Positions 27,280 to 34,900 of a stretch of 64,000 nucleotides of DNA are shown one piece after another. The first letter of the stretch is position 1; every line of letters begins with the position of its first letter. The DNA comes from Curvibacter microcysteis (lineage in GTDB: Bacteria; Pseudomonadota; Gammaproteobacteria; Burkholderiales; Burkholderiaceae_C): NCBI RefSeq assembly GCF_028649455.1, contig NZ_JAQSIO010000002.1, positions 558,001-622,000 on the forward strand, given 5' to 3'. The notes beneath the pieces are model-generated. The model worked only from the letters and a program-made list of their open reading frames with translations. It was not told the origin of the DNA and searched no databases. A program made the translations under genes and the position numbers.

Positions 27280-27387
27280 TGGAGACCCGCCAGCACGACC
27301 CCGCCAATCGAAGATTGGCGGTTGAGGCGAGGCGCGAAGACGCAGGCAGTGCCACCGGTACGACAAGGCGAAGCAAGGACGTCTCCA
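27280..27387 (+). ncRNA. Candidate structured RNA element (strand uncertain)
   Basis: Within the 332-bp gap 27251-27582, TGGAGAC (27280-27286) pairs with GTCTCCA (27381-27387) to close a domain of about 108 nt. Inside is a perfect 9-bp hairpin CCGCCAATC-GAA-GATTGGCGG (27301-27321), and short possible stems GCG-AAGA-CGC and GGC-AGT-GCC follow. The 3' side carries purine-rich single-stranded-looking sequence (ACAAGGCGAAGCAAGGACG). It sits 195 nt before the GGDEF-EAL gene and could be its leader, an sRNA, or a 3' element of the gene before. I could not match it to a known family, including the GEMM c-di-GMP riboswitch. The remaining DNA of the gap shows no gene. Confidence 0.4.
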
Positions 27388-27582
27388 GGGTTGTGTCAGC
27401 GGTTCTGAATGCCAGGCCGCGCAGGCAGGGCCTCGCCGGGCCTTTGCACGGGCCCAGGGCGTGCCAAAGCAGGGTTTTCACAGGGCAAAATCGGGGTCGA
27501 ACCGTCATCTTGTTTAGGTACATTACGTCAACAAACACGTGTTCGGGGCTGCTGCCTGCCCCTGTTCCCCTAAGGCCGACCC

Positions 27583-29973
27583 ATGTCCTCTGCCGAACTG
27601 CCTCAGGATCTGACCCCGCTCAGGCCTGACGAAAAGCGCTTGTTGCGTGCTGAAGTTCTGAGTCTGCTCTACGCTTCCACCCGGCGCACCACCCTGGTGG
27701 CCCTGTTGGTGGCGGCGCCCCTGGTCGCGACCCAATACCGGTTTGTGACCCCCTCGGTCTTGCTGGCTTGGGGATTGGTGTTTTTTCTGGTTTACGGCGC
27801 TCGCGAATGGCTGGCTTGGGGGTTTCGCCACCAGCCTGCTGATCAGGCTGACGGCGCCCGTTGGCTGAACTTGTTTCGCATCACCAGCGGCTGCAGCGGC
27901 CTGGTCTGGGGCTTGGTGGGGTTTTACTTCTACCCCGCCGCCGACGCGGCCGGGCAGGCCTTCCTGGTGGTGGCCCTGGTCGGTGTATCGAGCGGGGCCA
28001 CCATGGTCTACCTGGTGGACAACTGGAGCGGGCGGTTTTTTTGTGCAGGCCTGTACGCGCTGGCGCTGCCGGGTTTTTTCAACCACGGCAGTTCGTTTTC
28101 CATCTCTCTGGCCTTGCTGCTGGCGTTTTTTCTGGTCTACATCAACATGGCCGGGGCCACGTTCACCCGCAATCTGCGCGAAAACATCGTGCTGCGCATT
28201 GTGGCCAACGAGCGCGCCCGCGTGGCCCATGACCTGGCCCAACGCCACGCGCTGCACATCGAGCAAACCCCCATGGGCGTGATTGAGTGCAACGATCAGT
28301 TCGAGGTGATCGCCTGGAATGCCGCCGCCGAGAAGATCTTCGGCTACCGGGCCGATGAAATCATGGGGCGCTCGCTGCAGTGCCTGGTCGCGCCTTGGGA
28401 GGCCGAGCGCGCGGGCGCCTCGATCCGCCGCCTGTTCAGCGGGGGGACGCCAGAGAACAACCGCACCGACAACCTGCACAAAGACGGCAGCACCATCGTC
28501 TGCCACTGGTTTGCCACGCCCTTGAAGGACATCAACGGCAAGGTCACCGCGGCCGCCACCCTGGTGGTGGACATCACCGAGTCGCAAAAGAGCCTGGAGG
28601 CGGTGCACCAACTGGCCTACTACGACGTGTTGACCCAGCTGCCCAATCGCCGGCTGCTGCTGGACCGCATTGGCCAGTCCTTCACCTTGAGTGCACGCAA
28701 GCGCTCGCATGGGGCCATCGTGTTCCTCGACTTGGACCGCTTCAAGAACCTCAACGACATGAAGGGCCACGCGGCCGGTGACCTGTTGCTCAAGCAGGTC
28801 GCTCAACGCCTGAAGGACACGGTGCGTGGGCATGACACCGTGTCCCGTTTTGGCGGCGATGAGTTCGTCGTGGTGCTCGAAGAGCTGGGCGCCACGCTGG
28901 AGGACGCGCTGAGTGCCAGCCGCGTGGTGGCGCAAAAGATCATCAAGGAGATCAACCAGCCCTTTGATGTGGACGGCTATCTGTACCAGACCTCCCCGAG
29001 CCTGGGGATCTGTCTGTTCTATGCCGATGAGCTGAGTGTGACCGAGGTGCTCAAGCGGGCGGACATGGCCATGTACCAGGCCAAGCAGGCCGGGCGCAAC
29101 ACCTTGTTCTACTTCAATGAAACCCTGCAGCCCATGTTGGAAGCCCGGGCCAGTCTGGAGGCGGACCTGCGCCATGCCCTGAGCGCCGACCAGTTGCAGC
29201 CGTACTACCAGATCCAGGTCGATGCGCAACGCCGCCCGCTGGGCGCGGAGTTGCTGTTGCGCTGGCTGCACCCGGTGCGGGGCTGGGTGTCGCCGGGAGA
29301 ATTCATTCCCATCGCGGAAGAGTCCAACCTGATTTGTGAACTCGGCGACTGGGTGCTGAATGCGGCTTGCGCCCAGATCCGAGCCTGGCAAGACAGTGCG
29401 GGGGCGAGGGCGCTGCGGCTGTCGGTCAACATCAGCGCGCGCCAGTTTGAGCACGATGATTTTGTCGACCAAGTGGCCCGCTTGCTGTCCCTGCACGCCT
29501 GCCAACCGCGCTTGCTGCGCCTGGAGCTCACCGAAGGCCTGATGCTCAAGAAAAGCCCTGAGGTGATCGAGAAGCTGGTCCGGCTCAAGGCCATGGGCCT
29601 GTCCTTGTCCATCGATGACTTTGGCACCGGGTACTCGTCGTTGGCGGTGCTCAAGCACTTCCCGCTGGATGAGCTGAAGATCGACCGGGGCTTTGTGTCT
29701 GACCTGCCGGGCAATGCCGACGATGCGATCTTGATCAAGACGATCGTGGCCATGGGCCAGAACCTGGGGCTGGAGGTGATCGCCGAAGGCGTGGAAACGC
29801 AAGCCCAATTCGACTTTCTGCGTCAATCGGGCTGCTATGCCTACCAGGGCTATTGGCTGGGGCGGCCCATGGCCGTGGAGGCTTTCGACCGCGAACTGGA
29901 GGGCTTTTACGAAGCGCTGGCCGAGGCCGAGGCCCGCGCGCAGTCAGCGCAGGCCTTGACCTCGGTGTCTTGA
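27583..29973 (+). CDS. Membrane-bound PAS-GGDEF-EAL cyclic-di-GMP enzyme
   Basis: Signalling protein of 796 aa. Residues 35-205 hold about six hydrophobic helices (a MASE-like sensor). A PAS domain spans about 215-335 (TPMGVIECNDQFEVIAWN). The GGDEF domain (about 345-510) has the intact motif RFGGDEF, so diguanylate cyclase activity is expected, and the inhibitory I-site RGHD five residues before it. The EAL domain (about 535-775) reads GAELLLRW, so the name motif is ELL instead of EAL. Other catalytic residues are kept: SVNISARQ, LTEG, DDFGTGYSSL, LKIDRGFV, AEGVET and YQGYWLGRP. It is likely bifunctional. ATG at 27583; monocistronic. Confidence 0.93.
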   Translation: MSSAELPQDLTPLRPDEKRLLRAEVLSLLYASTRRTTLVALLVAAPLVATQYRFVTPSVLLAWGLVFFLVYGAREWLAWGFRHQPADQADGARWLNLFRITSGCSGLVWGLVGFYFYPAADAAGQAFLVVALVGVSSGATMVYLVDNWSGRFFCAGLYALALPGFFNHGSSFSISLALLLAFFLVYINMAGATFTRNLRENIVLRIVANERARVAHDLAQRHALHIEQTPMGVIECNDQFEVIAWNAAAEKIFGYRADEIMGRSLQCLVAPWEAERAGASIRRLFSGGTPENNRTDNLHKDGSTIVCHWFATPLKDINGKVTAAATLVVDITESQKSLEAVHQLAYYDVLTQLPNRRLLLDRIGQSFTLSARKRSHGAIVFLDLDRFKNLNDMKGHAAGDLLLKQVAQRLKDTVRGHDTVSRFGGDEFVVVLEELGATLEDALSASRVVAQKIIKEINQPFDVDGYLYQTSPSLGICLFYADELSVTEVLKRADMAMYQAKQAGRNTLFYFNETLQPMLEARASLEADLRHALSADQLQPYYQIQVDAQRRPLGAELLLRWLHPVRGWVSPGEFIPIAEESNLICELGDWVLNAACAQIRAWQDSAGARALRLSVNISARQFEHDDFVDQVARLLSLHACQPRLLRLELTEGLMLKKSPEVIEKLVRLKAMGLSLSIDDFGTGYSSLAVLKHFPLDELKIDRGFVSDLPGNADDAILIKTIVAMGQNLGLEVIAEGVETQAQFDFLRQSGCYAYQGYWLGRPMAVEAFDRELEGFYEALAEAEARAQSAQALTSVS

Positions 29974-30034
29974 GGCGGCCCGCCGGGGCCGGCCACGGTG
30001 TGGCGCGGACCCCAGCAGGCCAGCCTGAGCCCCA

Positions 30035-32275
30035 TCAAGCCAGCTTGAAGGGCAGGGCGCGCAGTGGTTTGCCGGTCAGGCGCGCCACGGCGTTGGCAAA
30101 GGCCGGTGCCAGGGGCGGCAGGCCCGGTTCGCCCATGCCGGTGGGTGCCTCGGCGCTGGGCACAGTGTGCACGGCGATCTTGGGCATGTCGGTGATGCGG
30201 GGCACCGGGTAGTCGCCAAAGTTGCTCTGCTCCACCACGCCGTCCTTCAGGGTGATGGCCGCACCGGGCAGGCACATGCCCAGGCCCATCAGCGCGCCGC
30301 CCTGCACTTGGGCTTCCAGGGTGCGTGGGTTGATCACCAGGTTGCAGTGCACCCCAGCGGTCACCTGGTGCAGCACGGGGGTGCCGTTCTTCACCGAGGC
30401 TTCCACCACATAGGCCACGACCGAGTTGAAGGACTCGTGCACGGCCACGCCCCAGGCGCGGCCGGCAGCCAGCTTCTTCTTGCCGTAGCCCGACTGGTCG
30501 ACCGCCAACTGCAGCGCGGCCTTGTGGCGCGGATGCTTATCACCCATCAAGGCCAGGCGGTAGGCCACCGGGTCTTGGCGCGTGGTGCGGGCGATCTCGT
30601 CGATCAGGGTTTCCATCACAAAGGCGGTGTGGGTCGAGCCCACGCTGCGCCACCACAGCACCGGCACATTGACCTTGGGGTGGTGCACGGTCAGGCGCAT
30701 GGGCAGCTCGTAGGGCTCCTTCATGCCTTCGGTGGCCGTGCCGTCGATGCCGTCCTTGAACAGGAAGGCTTCAAAAGGAGTGTCCTTGACGATGGACTGG
30801 CCCACGATCACATGGTCCCAACCGAGGATGCGGCCTTGTGCGTCAAAGCCGATCTGCGCGGTGTGCACATGCATGGGGCGGTAGTAGCCGCCGTGGATGT
30901 CGTCTTCACGGCTCCACAGCGTGCGGATGGGCGCATTCAGCCCGGCCGTGCGCGCCGCCTTGGTCACCTGGGCGGCCTCGACCACGTAGTCGCTGCTGGG
31001 GATGGCACGGCGGCCAAAGCCGCCCCCGGCCATCTGCACATGCACCTGCAGGTTCTGCGGCGGCAGGCCCAGCACGGTGGCGGCGGCCATGCCGTCCAAG
31101 CCTGGCATTTGGGTGCCCACCCACATTTGGGCCTTGTCGCCGCTGACCTCGATGGTGCAGTTCAGTGGCTCCATGGGCGCGTGCGCCAGGTAGGGGAAGA
31201 CGTACTCGGCCTTGATCTGGTGCTTGGCGCCCTTGATGGCCGACACATCGTCGTTGAACTTGCGTGGGCCTTCCTTCTGGGCCAGGGCACGGTACTGGGC
31301 CAGTTGGCGGACGCTGTCCACCTTCTCGACCTGGCTGCTGTCCCATTCCAGCTTGAGCGCCGCGCGGGCCTGGCGGGCGTTCCAGTAGCCGTCGGCGATC
31401 ACGGCCACGCCTTCAGCGCCGCGGTCCAGCGGCACCCGCAGCACGGCCTTGACGCCGGCCATGCCCTTGGCCGCGCTGTCGTCCAGCGACTTCAGGCGCG
31501 CGCCAAACACCGGCGGGCGGGCCACCACGGCGGTCAGCATGCCGGGGCGGCGCACGTCGATGCCGTAGTCCTGCTGGCCGCTGGACTTGGGCTTGGCGTC
31601 CAGGCGCCCGGTGGCTTGGCCGATCAGGCGGAAGTTTTTCGGGTCTTTCAGCGTCACGGTCGCGGGCACGGGCAAGGCCATGGCGGCTTCGGCCAGTTCG
31701 CCATAGCCCAGGCGTTGGCCGTTGGGCGCCACGACAAAGCCGTCGCGGGTTTGCAGCGAGGCGGCGTCCAGCTGCCAGCGGGCGGCCGCAGCCTGCACCA
31801 GCATGGCGCGGGTGCGCGCACCCAGTTCACGGTACTGGGTGAAGGAGTGGGCGATCGAGCCCGAACCGCCGGTGATGTGCATGCCAAACATCGGGTCGAT
31901 GTAGGCAGGGTCGTTGCTGCCGTGCACGCTCTTCACGCGCGACCATTCGGCGTCCAGCTCTTCGGCCAGGATCATGGGCAGGGCGGTTTGCACGCCTTGG
32001 CCAAAGTCCAGGCGGTTGATGGTGACGGTGGTCGTGCCGTCAGCCGCGATGTGCACAAAGGCCGAGGGCTGTTGCGTGGGCTTGAGTGCGGCGGGCGCGG
32101 CTGCGTCCTGCGCCAGCGTGCCCAGGGGGAAGGCGCCCAGCGCGAAGCCGCTCAAGGCGCCCAGCTTCAGGAAGCTGCGGCGCGGCAGGCCAGCGGGTTC
32201 AGTACGGGGCTGGGTTTTTTCGATCAGGCCTTGCAGGCCCCGGGGCAGCTCAAAAGTGGTGGCGTCGAAATGCAT
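30035..32275 (-). CDS. iorB: Molybdopterin-binding large subunit, isoquinoline 1-oxidoreductase beta (IorB)-like
   Basis: Large subunit (746 aa) of a molybdenum hydroxylase of the xanthine dehydrogenase family, in the IorB group of aldehyde/N-heterocycle oxidoreductases. A twin-arginine signal is visible near residue 35 (RRSFLKLGALSGFALG), so the enzyme is probably exported folded with its cofactor. Family motifs: LNRLDFGQGVQTALPMIL near the start, HAPMEPLNCTIEV, AGGGFGRRA, LWSREDDIHGGYYRPMH, and near the C-terminus GEPGLPPLAPAFANAV with the catalytic Glu. The frame opens at a TTG (32290), but the ATG at 32275, preceded by AAGGAGAG, is the better start. It follows iorA by 11 bp. The substrate is unknown. 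Confidence 0.9.
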   Translation of the reverse strand: MHFDATTFELPRGLQGLIEKTQPRTEPAGLPRRSFLKLGALSGFALGAFPLGTLAQDAAAPAALKPTQQPSAFVHIAADGTTTVTINRLDFGQGVQTALPMILAEELDAEWSRVKSVHGSNDPAYIDPMFGMHITGGSGSIAHSFTQYRELGARTRAMLVQAAAARWQLDAASLQTRDGFVVAPNGQRLGYGELAEAAMALPVPATVTLKDPKNFRLIGQATGRLDAKPKSSGQQDYGIDVRRPGMLTAVVARPPVFGARLKSLDDSAAKGMAGVKAVLRVPLDRGAEGVAVIADGYWNARQARAALKLEWDSSQVEKVDSVRQLAQYRALAQKEGPRKFNDDVSAIKGAKHQIKAEYVFPYLAHAPMEPLNCTIEVSGDKAQMWVGTQMPGLDGMAAATVLGLPPQNLQVHVQMAGGGFGRRAIPSSDYVVEAAQVTKAARTAGLNAPIRTLWSREDDIHGGYYRPMHVHTAQIGFDAQGRILGWDHVIVGQSIVKDTPFEAFLFKDGIDGTATEGMKEPYELPMRLTVHHPKVNVPVLWWRSVGSTHTAFVMETLIDEIARTTRQDPVAYRLALMGDKHPRHKAALQLAVDQSGYGKKKLAAGRAWGVAVHESFNSVVAYVVEASVKNGTPVLHQVTAGVHCNLVINPRTLEAQVQGGALMGLGMCLPGAAITLKDGVVEQSNFGDYPVPRITDMPKIAVHTVPSAEAPTGMGEPGLPPLAPAFANAVARLTGKPLRALPFKLA

Positions 32276-32286
32276 GGTGCTCTCCT

Positions 32287-32760
32287 TCAAGCCAGGGTTT
32301 GGGCGGCATCGGCCACGGCGGCGCGGATGCGGGCATAGGTGCCGCAGCGGCAGACGTTGCCGGCCATCGCGGCGTCAATCTGGGCTTCGGTGGGCTTCTT
32401 GCCGCGCGGCAAGGTCTTCAAAAACGCGGTGGCCGACATGATCTGGCCGCTTTGGCAGTAGCCGCACTGAGCCACGTCATGCTTCACCCAGGCCGCGTGC
32501 ACGGCTTGGCCCACCTTGTCCTGGCCACCGGTGACGGCTTCGATGGTGGTGATTTTTTGCCCGGCGGCGGCCGAGATCGGCGTGACGCAGGAGCGTATGG
32601 CCTGGCCGTTCAGGTGCACGGTGCAGGCGCCGCACAGGGCCGCACCGCAGCCGAATTTGGTGCCAGTCATGCCCAGCGTGTCGCGCAAGGCCCAGAGGAT
32701 GGGGGTGGAGGGGTCGGCATCGACCTGGCGGTCCTGGCCGTTGATGTTCAGCGTGCTCAT
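32287..32760 (-). CDS. iorA: 2Fe-2S small subunit, isoquinoline 1-oxidoreductase alpha (IorA)-like
   Basis: Small iron-sulfur subunit (157 aa) that carries electrons from the molybdenum site of the partner IorB. Both clusters are present: the plant-type site FGCGAALCGACTV with its fourth cysteine in SCVTP, and the helical site QCGYCQSGQIM plus NVCRCGTYARI. The ATG at 32760 follows GGAGTCCCACCCC. The gene order small-then-large subunit matches Ior operons, with 11 bp between genes. The promoter region holds the palindrome GAATATTTATTC, 20 bp upstream of the start, also found before the TetR gene; this suggests repression by that regulator. Confidence 0.92.
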   Translation of the reverse strand: MSTLNINGQDRQVDADPSTPILWALRDTLGMTGTKFGCGAALCGACTVHLNGQAIRSCVTPISAAAGQKITTIEAVTGGQDKVGQAVHAAWVKHDVAQCGYCQSGQIMSATAFLKTLPRGKKPTEAQIDAAMAGNVCRCGTYARIRAAVADAAQTLA

Positions 32761-32780
32761 GGGGTGGGACTCCTGTGGGT

Positions 32781-32792
32781 GAATATTTATTC
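32781..32792. promoter_or_regulatory. Predicted TetR operator before iorA
   Basis: GAATATTTATTC is a perfect 5+2+5 palindrome, 20 bp upstream of the iorA start. An identical 12-mer occurs at 33421-33432 upstream of the neighbouring TetR gene. With flanks, this site reads TGAATATTTATTCG and the other, on the opposite strand, TGAATAAATATTCG, so 14 bp match apart from the central two. Two copies in the two relevant promoters point to control by the TetR protein (inference). Confidence 0.65.
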
Positions 32793-32832
32793 GGTTATGA
32801 GAGGGTTTGAGGCTGGGTGTCACCAGGTCGGA

Positions 32833-33405
32833 TCAGGCCTTGATGCCGTCCCAGCACAGGCCAAAAGCCATCGCCAGGTGGGCCTCGTCGTGGGGCAGGG
32901 TGCCGGCGCGCAACAGGTTGGCGGTTTCGCGCACCGAGCCGGCAAAGCTGTTGAGCAGCAGCAGCGTGGGCACGTCCTTCAGGATTTGCTGCTGCTTGGC
33001 GTTGTTGATCAGGTCCAGCCAGGCTTGGATCAGCCGGGTCGACAGGTTGCGGCTTTCTTCGCTGAACCAGGGCGAGTTGTAGTACTGCTCCAGAAACACC
33101 ATCTGCGCGTACTGCGTCAGGCGGTGGTTGAGCCAGTTGGTCCACATGCGCTGAAAGCGGCGCTTGAAAGGGTCTTGCGGGGTGTCACCCTGCATCAGCG
33201 TGGCCGCGGTTTCGGTCTTGGCCTGCTCGTAGAGCGCGGTCAGCAGCTCTTCTTTGGACTTGAAGTAGACGTACAGCGTGCCCGTGGCCAAGCCCGCCTC
33301 GCGGGCAATTGCGGCCATGGTCAGGCCGCTCAGGCCGGTCTGCTCGACCAGCCTGAAAGTGGCTTGCGCGATGGCGCGCAGCTTGACCTCGTCCTTGGGT
33401 TTCAT
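32833..33405 (-). CDS. TetR/AcrR family transcriptional regulator
   Basis: Regulator of 190 aa. The N-terminal helix-turn-helix is typical: LRAIAQATFRLVEQTGLSGL, MAAIAREAGLATGTLYVYFK, then SKEELLTALYEQ. The C-terminal helical ligand-binding domain (residues 60-190) is not conserved enough for me to name a ligand. It lies directly upstream of iorAB on the same strand with a 72-bp gap. The palindromes at 33421-33432 (16 bp before its own start) and 32781-32792 (before iorA) are probably its operators, so it likely represses itself and the hydroxylase genes until a substrate appears. Confidence 0.92.
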   Translation of the reverse strand: MKPKDEVKLRAIAQATFRLVEQTGLSGLTMAAIAREAGLATGTLYVYFKSKEELLTALYEQAKTETAATLMQGDTPQDPFKRRFQRMWTNWLNHRLTQYAQMVFLEQYYNSPWFSEESRNLSTRLIQAWLDLINNAKQQQILKDVPTLLLLNSFAGSVRETANLLRAGTLPHDEAHLAMAFGLCWDGIKA

Positions 33406-33420
33406 GGGCGCATGATAGTC

Positions 33421-33432
33421 GAATATTTATTC
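33421..33432. promoter_or_regulatory. Predicted TetR operator before the tetR gene
   Basis: Second copy of GAATATTTATTC, 16 bp upstream of the TetR start at 33405, in an AT-rich spot. The site probably overlaps the promoter or ribosome entry region, fitting autorepression. See the iorA copy for the shared 14-bp core. Confidence 0.65.
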
Positions 33433-33568
33433 ATGCATCAAAGCCCTGCTGGGCGCAGGTGTATGGACTGGCTGGGGCCTTTACCAGGCCGCGACCGGCG
33501 CTTCATCGGCAGCGCATCGGGCGGGGTCAGCATGAGCGCCTTGATTGACCACCACCCAAGGAACTGCT

Positions 33569-33949
33569 GTGAAGCACACCGCCCAGGCCGCACCCGCTGG
33601 CCTCTCTTCTGTTTCCAACCCATCGCCCGCACCGCGCTGGGCCCGGCGCACGGGCGCTGGCCTGCTGTGGGCGGCTCTGGGCTTGTGCAGCCTGGCTGCC
33701 CAGGCGCAAAACGGCCCGCCTTCGGGTCAGCCGCCGGGCCCCCCGCCGGAGGCTGTGGCCGCCTGCACCGGCAAGACCGTGGGCGCGGCCTGCAGCTTCA
33801 CAGGCCGGCAAAACGACACCCTGAGCGGCCAATGCGCGACGGCGCCCTCGGGCCCACCGGGCAGCAGCAGCTCGTCTTCATCGTCTTCGTCCTCATCGTC
33901 GAGCAGCACTTTGGCCTGCCGACCGAGCAACATGCCCGCGCCTCGGTGA
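33569..33949 (+). CDS. Small secreted cysteine-containing protein with poly-serine linker
   Basis: Exported protein of 126 aa starting at GTG 33569, with AAGGA upstream; the frame begins at a TTG at 33545 that is less likely. The signal peptide core is GLLWAALGLCSLAAQAQ. The mature protein begins with a Pro-rich stretch, then VAACTGKTVGAACSFTGRQN and LSGQCATAP, a pattern seen in small secreted proteobacterial proteins that use paired cysteines. A run of 15 serines (codons 33863-33907, mixed AGC and TCN) precedes a final LACRPSNMPAPR. I know no function. It stands alone between the TetR and aldolase genes. Confidence 0.65.
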   Translation: MKHTAQAAPAGLSSVSNPSPAPRWARRTGAGLLWAALGLCSLAAQAQNGPPSGQPPGPPPEAVAACTGKTVGAACSFTGRQNDTLSGQCATAPSGPPGSSSSSSSSSSSSSSSTLACRPSNMPAPR

Positions 33950-34026
33950 CGGCCCGAGGGGTTGTTTCCTTCGGTGACAACCCCGACGGGTCGTTGCGGA
34001 GGCCGCCCCGCCAGCAGGGATGAGGC

Positions 34027-34842
34027 TCAATACGCCCCCTGACTCCCCGCACGCTGTGCCGGCACCGGTGTGGCCCGCGCGCCCAGCCATTGGCGGGCCA
34101 GGCCACGGGCGGCGTTGGCGAACATCAGCACGTCCACGCCGACGGCCACAAAGGTGGCCCCGATGTCCAGGTAGCGCTGGGCCAGCGCGGCGTCCGAGGT
34201 CAACGTGCCGGCGGCCTTGCCTGAGGCGACGATGGTGCGGATGGCGTTTTCAATCGCGGTCTGCACGTCGGGGTGGCCGGGTCGGCCCCGGTGGCCCATT
34301 GAGGCGGCCAGGTCGGCTGGGCCGATGAAGACCCCGTCCACGCCGTCGACGGCACAGATCTCGCTCAGGTGTTCCAGCGCGGTCACGCTTTCGGCCTGCA
34401 CCAGCAGGCAGATGCCGTCGTCGGCGGCGTCCAGGTAGTCGCTTTGCAGGCTCCACTGTGAAGCCCGACCCACTGCGCTGCCCACGCCCCGGATGCCGCG
34501 CGGCGGGTACTGCACGGCCGAGACCATCAGGCGCGCCTGCTCGGGCGTGTCCACCATCGGGATCAACAGGTTGCGCACGCCGATGTCCAGCAGTTGCTTG
34601 ATCAGCGCCACATGGCCTTCCACGGCGCGCACCACGGGCTGGGCGCGGTAGGGCGCCACGGCCTGCAGTTGCTGCAAGGTGCTCTGAAGGTGGTTGGGGG
34701 CGTGCTCGCCGTCGATCAGCAGCCAGTCGAAACCAGCGGTGGCGCTGACCTCGCTGAGGTAGGGCGAGGCCATGGACAGCCACAGGCCGATCTGGGCCTG
34801 TTGGTGTTGCAGGGCGAGCTTGAAGGGGTTGGGGTGGCTCAT
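34027..34842 (-). CDS. HpcH/HpaI family class II aldolase
   Basis: Metal-dependent aldolase (271 aa) of the HpaI/GarL family, which cleaves 4-hydroxy-2-oxo acids to pyruvate and an aldehyde. Motifs: [31 protein letters not shown] with the metal/base region, [32 protein letters not shown], and [16 protein letters not shown]. Sequence alone does not separate 4-hydroxy-2-oxoheptanedioate aldolase (HpaI, giving succinic semialdehyde) from 5-keto-4-deoxy-glucarate aldolase (GarL, giving tartronate semialdehyde). The garD gene in the same operon favours the second; the neighbouring succinate-semialdehyde-type dehydrogenase would fit the first. It is the last gene of a four-gene minus-strand operon. 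Confidence 0.88.
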   Translation of the reverse strand: MSHPNPFKLALQHQQAQIGLWLSMASPYLSEVSATAGFDWLLIDGEHAPNHLQSTLQQLQAVAPYRAQPVVRAVEGHVALIKQLLDIGVRNLLIPMVDTPEQARLMVSAVQYPPRGIRGVGSAVGRASQWSLQSDYLDAADDGICLLVQAESVTALEHLSEICAVDGVDGVFIGPADLAASMGHRGRPGHPDVQTAIENAIRTIVASGKAAGTLTSDAALAQRYLDIGATFVAVGVDVLMFANAARGLARQWLGARATPVPAQRAGSQGAY

Positions 34843-34900
34843 GCGGGTCTCCTGATGAGGGGGTCAATGGGGGTGGCAGGCTCCATGCGGCTGGCCCAAC

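Noticed and set aside
27488-27512. Possible tRNA T-arm (GGTTCGA on the minus strand)
   Set aside because: The flanking bases do not pair as a T-stem and no acceptor or anticodon arm can be drawn around it.
27280-27582. c-di-GMP (GEMM) riboswitch before the GGDEF-EAL gene
   Set aside because: The conserved GEMM core and its tetraloop receptor pattern are not present; only a generic structured element can be claimed.
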